Source: Phaeoceros laevis (lineage: Eukaryota; Anthocerotophyta; Anthocerotopsida; Notothyladales). Taken from it: DNA of 22,958 bases. The notes under the pieces were generated by a model, which saw only the letters and a list, made by a program, of their open reading frames with translations, ran no database searches and was not told the DNA's origin. Shown one piece after another: positions 20,289 through 22,958 of this stretch (position 1 is the stretch's first letter; the number at the start of each line of letters is the position of its first letter). Location: positions 1 through 22,958 of the forward strand of contig JBNGIQ010003932.1 in the NCBI GenBank assembly GCA_049999765.1, given 5' to 3'. Position numbers and translations under genes: made by a program.

Positions 20289-22247
20289 ATGGCGAATCAA
20301 GTTCCGGCAATGCAGCGGGGAAGAAGCAAAGGAGCAGCGACCATGGCGGTTCTTCCCGGCTCGGCATTGCTAACCATTGTGTCCCTTATCCAGGCCCCCG
20401 TGGACAGAAACAGAGTGTCGCAGGTTTGCCGAGCAATGCGGGCGTGCGACAGGCAGACCCGCTCCACGCTCTGCCTCCGATGCCTGCGCAGCGAGATCTG
20501 GTTCCTTCCCCTCTGTTTCCAGGCCGTGACGGAGCTGGACCTGACTGCGGTGACGCTGCTGGCCCCGCGATTCTTCCTCCACACTGCGGAGCTGCACCGT
20601 CTCCGAGCTGCATTCCCTCGCCTCACCAGCCTTCGTCTTCCAGCGGTGACGGATGTGCAGACGACTGCCATCGCCGCGCTGTGGCCGGGCCTGAGGAAGC
20701 TCTCCTACGCCGCCAATGCGCTGCCTCCGGCGCAGGCACCCCGGCTGCGCCACGCCCTCAAGCTCTTCCGCAGCTGCCAGGCCATATCCGCGGAGAACTT
20801 TGCGTGCGATGGCGGCCTGATGCAGGGCTTCCCTAGCCAGGGGTGCCCGGAGCTCCGCTCCCTCAATGTGTGCTCCGTTGTGGTGACGCAGGACGAGGAG
20901 CTGGAGATGGTGGCGGATCGGTGCCCGGGGCTGGAGAGCCTGTGCCTCACAGCTCGCCCGGGACCGTGCCTCAGCGGGGAGGCTTTCCTGGCCCTCACGA
21001 GAGCGTGCCCCGGCCTGAGCAGCCTGTCGGTGTGCCTGTCTCCGGGCCCCGGAGACCCTGCCTCCATAATCCACGCCATGGCCGCAGCGTGCGGGGAGAG
21101 GCCCGGCCTGGCGCTGGACCTGAGCCTGGAGCGGGTGCCCCGGCTGGAGACCTACGCCATGGCGGGCATGGCGGGAGCCCTAGGGTCGCTGGTCCTGCTC
21201 TGCACAGACGCGGACATGGCGGCACTCCCCCGCTCCTGCCCCAGCCTGGTGGAGGTCACCTTCGGCTCCTGCCCGGGGCTCCATGACCAGGACCTGGTGG
21301 CGCTGGCTATGGCGTGCCGCGGCCTCCGCACTCTGCGCCTCCTCCACTGCATCAACGTTACGGAGCGGGGGCTGGCGGGCATGGCCGCGGCAAGCAGCAG
21401 CAGCATCACCTCCCTCTCTCTGTGCTACCTCCGCCCACGGATGAGCACCCTGCTAGGATCCATCCGCGCCATGGCCGGCACCCTGCGAGCTCTGCGCCTA
21501 ATGGGAGACCGCGGGGTGGACAGCCTCGCGGGGCTGAGCAACTGGCCCGCCCTTGCGCGGCTGGAGGTCACCATCGCCGCGGTGCTCCCGCCATCGCTGC
21601 TGCAGGAGCCGTCATTGCTGAGCGGGTGCCCTCTCCTGCACCACCTGGCGCTCATGTTCCAGACCTGGTGCCCGCCATCGCTCCACTTTCTGCGCAAATG
21701 TCCCTCCCTCACTTCCCTGGCCCTCTGCTTCTCCCACAGTAGCAGCTCAGGCCAGCGCCAGACCGCAGTGGAGCATGCTTGCGAGATTGCGGCGCTGCCC
21801 AGGCTGGTAGCCCTGTCGGTGCACATCAGCTCCAAGGAGTGGTTGTCGAGGGAGGCGGGGAGGTGCCTGGCCAGGTGCCCCGTGCTGAGCTCCCTGGACG
21901 TGTACTGGGCCGAAGGGAGCACCGCCAAGGCGGGGGTGAGACCCTTTCTCGTTGAGCTTCTTTCCCTGAGGACCTTGCGGCATGCTCATTTGCCCTACTG
22001 CCCCAAAGATGAGGACGACCTCAAGGCGTTTTACAAGGGCATTCACTCCAACACTATGAGGTCGCTCTTGAAATGCGTTTACGATCTCAAGATGCAAACG
22101 CCTACCACTACCAGGCATGGGAGGAGCATGAAGATAGAGGCGCCCGCTCCAGACACTCATCCTTCCGCTCTAGTCAGGTCGCGGACAATGGATAGACGGT
22201 CGGTTGCAACAATGGGAACTTCAGGTTCCGTGAGCGCACGAAGGTGA
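20289..22247 (+). CDS. F-box-like leucine-rich-repeat protein (single exon, 652 aa)
   Basis: The frame runs from ATG at 20289 to TGA at 22245-22247 without introns. Residues about 21-62 resemble a diverged F-box of the TIR1/COI1/MAX2 type: LPGSALLTIVSLIQAP, then DRNRVSQVCRAM, then RQTRSTLCLRC. The usual Trp after the Cys-Arg pair is replaced (RAM rather than RRW). From about residue 80 to 580 come many irregular leucine-rich repeats of the Cys-containing class, with phrases such as CPGLESLCL, CPSLVEVTFGSCPGL and CRGLRTLRLLHCINVTERGL. The tail after about 590 is basic and Ser/Thr-rich. F-box/LRR proteins serve as substrate receptors of SCF ubiquitin ligases, so that role is inferred. I cannot assign it to a hormone receptor class. 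The gene is clearly GC- and CpG-richer than its neighbours. A second possible start is Met8 or Met19. Confidence 0.85.
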   Translation: MANQVPAMQRGRSKGAATMAVLPGSALLTIVSLIQAPVDRNRVSQVCRAMRACDRQTRSTLCLRCLRSEIWFLPLCFQAVTELDLTAVTLLAPRFFLHTAELHRLRAAFPRLTSLRLPAVTDVQTTAIAALWPGLRKLSYAANALPPAQAPRLRHALKLFRSCQAISAENFACDGGLMQGFPSQGCPELRSLNVCSVVVTQDEELEMVADRCPGLESLCLTARPGPCLSGEAFLALTRACPGLSSLSVCLSPGPGDPASIIHAMAAACGERPGLALDLSLERVPRLETYAMAGMAGALGSLVLLCTDADMAALPRSCPSLVEVTFGSCPGLHDQDLVALAMACRGLRTLRLLHCINVTERGLAGMAAASSSSITSLSLCYLRPRMSTLLGSIRAMAGTLRALRLMGDRGVDSLAGLSNWPALARLEVTIAAVLPPSLLQEPSLLSGCPLLHHLALMFQTWCPPSLHFLRKCPSLTSLALCFSHSSSSGQRQTAVEHACEIAALPRLVALSVHISSKEWLSREAGRCLARCPVLSSLDVYWAEGSTAKAGVRPFLVELLSLRTLRHAHLPYCPKDEDDLKAFYKGIHSNTMRSLLKCVYDLKMQTPTTTRHGRSMKIEAPAPDTHPSALVRSRTMDRRSVATMGTSGSVSARR

Positions 22248-22696
22248 ACAAGACGGATGTGTCTGTCTTCCCTTTAGGTGGACCCGCTTTTGTTCATTAA
22301 TTTATAGGTTCTGGCAATTGCTCGAAACAGCAAAGAAGATGGCCAGTACGAGGTCACCACCTGTGCTCTCGGCTATGGCTGACTGTACACTACCGTCGGA
22401 AACACCATCACAGTGCAGTGAGGCAGAACAGTAGTCTCAGCGAGAAATCCAAATTTTCCATGCATGAACGCCATAGCCATGATTTGTGAAGCATGCACAG
22501 TGCTGTAAGCCCGGCCTAGGTCACCAGAATGCTCAATTCACATGCAACTGCCGAGATTTTGGTGCAGACTAGCTCAAGTATTCACCCTGCGCCTTCAAAT
22601 GGGGCCTGTTGCATAGCGAGGGGTCACGGAGCTGGCACCCTACCGGCCCGGTGCAAGCTAGTCTGCAGACCGGACATCAGGGCAAGCCTGCCTTGC
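22248..22696. other. Downstream region of the F-box/LRR gene
   Basis: This should hold the 3' untranslated region of the F-box/LRR gene. No RNA gene or repeat was recognised. A plus-strand frame beginning at the ATG at 22529 runs through the right end of this stretch and out of the window; it is discussed with the right-edge feature. Confidence 0.4.
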
Positions 22697-22957
22697 TCAC
22701 AATCGGGGCACCAGAGCTTCAGCCTGAGCGCCTTCGATGCGTCTCACGAGGCGCAAGGAGTGTTTTTTGAAGTCACATCCGACGGGCATCTCCTGCCCTG
22801 CTGCCAAGAGAGGGATGAGCAGGCGCTCGAGAGAGTGGGAGGCATCGGGAGTCTTTTCTGTGAGGGGGACGAAGGAGACCTGATGCAGGGAGAGTCGAGT
22901 CCCGAAATGAGCTCCAAGACCATCTGGGCCAGCCTGGGGCAAAGGCTCAACTTGTCG
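22697..22957 (-). CDS. Possible 3' end of a minus-strand gene, cut by the window edge
   Basis: On the minus strand a frame is open from the right edge to a TGA at 22697, giving about 86 residues. It ends with a charged, amphipathic stretch (CDFKKHSLRLVRRIEGAQ) and contains SLERLLIPLLAAG. This reads like ordinary protein, and its position would make it convergent with the F-box/LRR gene. A competing plus-strand frame is open from ATG 22529 to the window end (143 codons, no stop), with a Ser/Ala/Cys-rich start that could be a transit peptide. Only one is likely to be real and I cannot decide from this sequence. No family is recognised for either. Confidence 0.35.
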   Translation of the reverse strand, partial: RQVEPLPQAGPDGLGAHFGTRLSLHQVSFVPLTEKTPDASHSLERLLIPLLAAGQEMPVGCDFKKHSLRLVRRIEGAQAEALVPRL

Positions 22958-22958
22958 G

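Noticed and set aside
20370-21928. Long minus-strand and shifted plus-strand frames within the F-box/LRR gene
   Set aside because: They mirror the GC-rich codon pattern of the real frame; the LRR frame alone shows repeats with conserved leucines and cysteines.
1-22958. CRISPR array, mobile-element terminal repeats, riboswitch or bacterial operon
   Set aside because: No regularly spaced repeats, transposase-like frames or terminal inverted repeats were found, and the spliced genes show the DNA is eukaryotic nuclear.

Overview
The window looks like nuclear DNA from a land plant, probably a non-seed plant such as a bryophyte or lycophyte. The evidence is several spliced genes with GT-AG introns of about 85 to 475 bases, a plastid pheophorbide a oxygenase, a plant-type Golgi SNARE, a relic of a MYB-CC transcription factor, and small intergenic distances. 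I cannot name the species. No bacterial operon, CRISPR array, phage, intact transposon or RNA gene was seen.

Left part (1-8471): a long leader with a TATA-like box precedes a five-exon plus-strand gene (1738-7546) for a coiled-coil and largely disordered protein of about 1652 residues that carries internal repeats. Middle left (8472-10048, minus strand): a six-exon gene for a protein with three canonical EF-hands. Its exons are too short to show as long reading frames; I rebuilt it from splice sites and reading phase. It faces away from PAO (11010-12737, plus strand), which has a single-exon coding region.

Middle (13273-16762): a six-exon GOS1-type Golgi Qb-SNARE gene on the minus strand lies head to head with a nine-exon plus-strand gene for a 218-residue membrane protein with a signal peptide. 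They share a 622-base divergent promoter region.

Right part (16763-22958): this is less settled. It holds a possible Cys-rich small protein on the minus strand, a decayed MYB-CC fragment, about 1.5 kb with nothing I recognise, a GC-rich single-exon F-box-like/leucine-rich-repeat gene (20289-22247), and an open frame running off the right edge.

The genes do not form a pathway. They look like ordinary, independently regulated neighbours: chlorophyll breakdown, Golgi membrane fusion, calcium sensing and probable ubiquitin-ligase substrate recognition. I found no convincing multi-gene novel system. The most unusual items are the large repeat-bearing coiled-coil protein, the EF-hand protein with an unfamiliar N-terminal half, the PAO gene without coding introns, and the MYB-CC relic.
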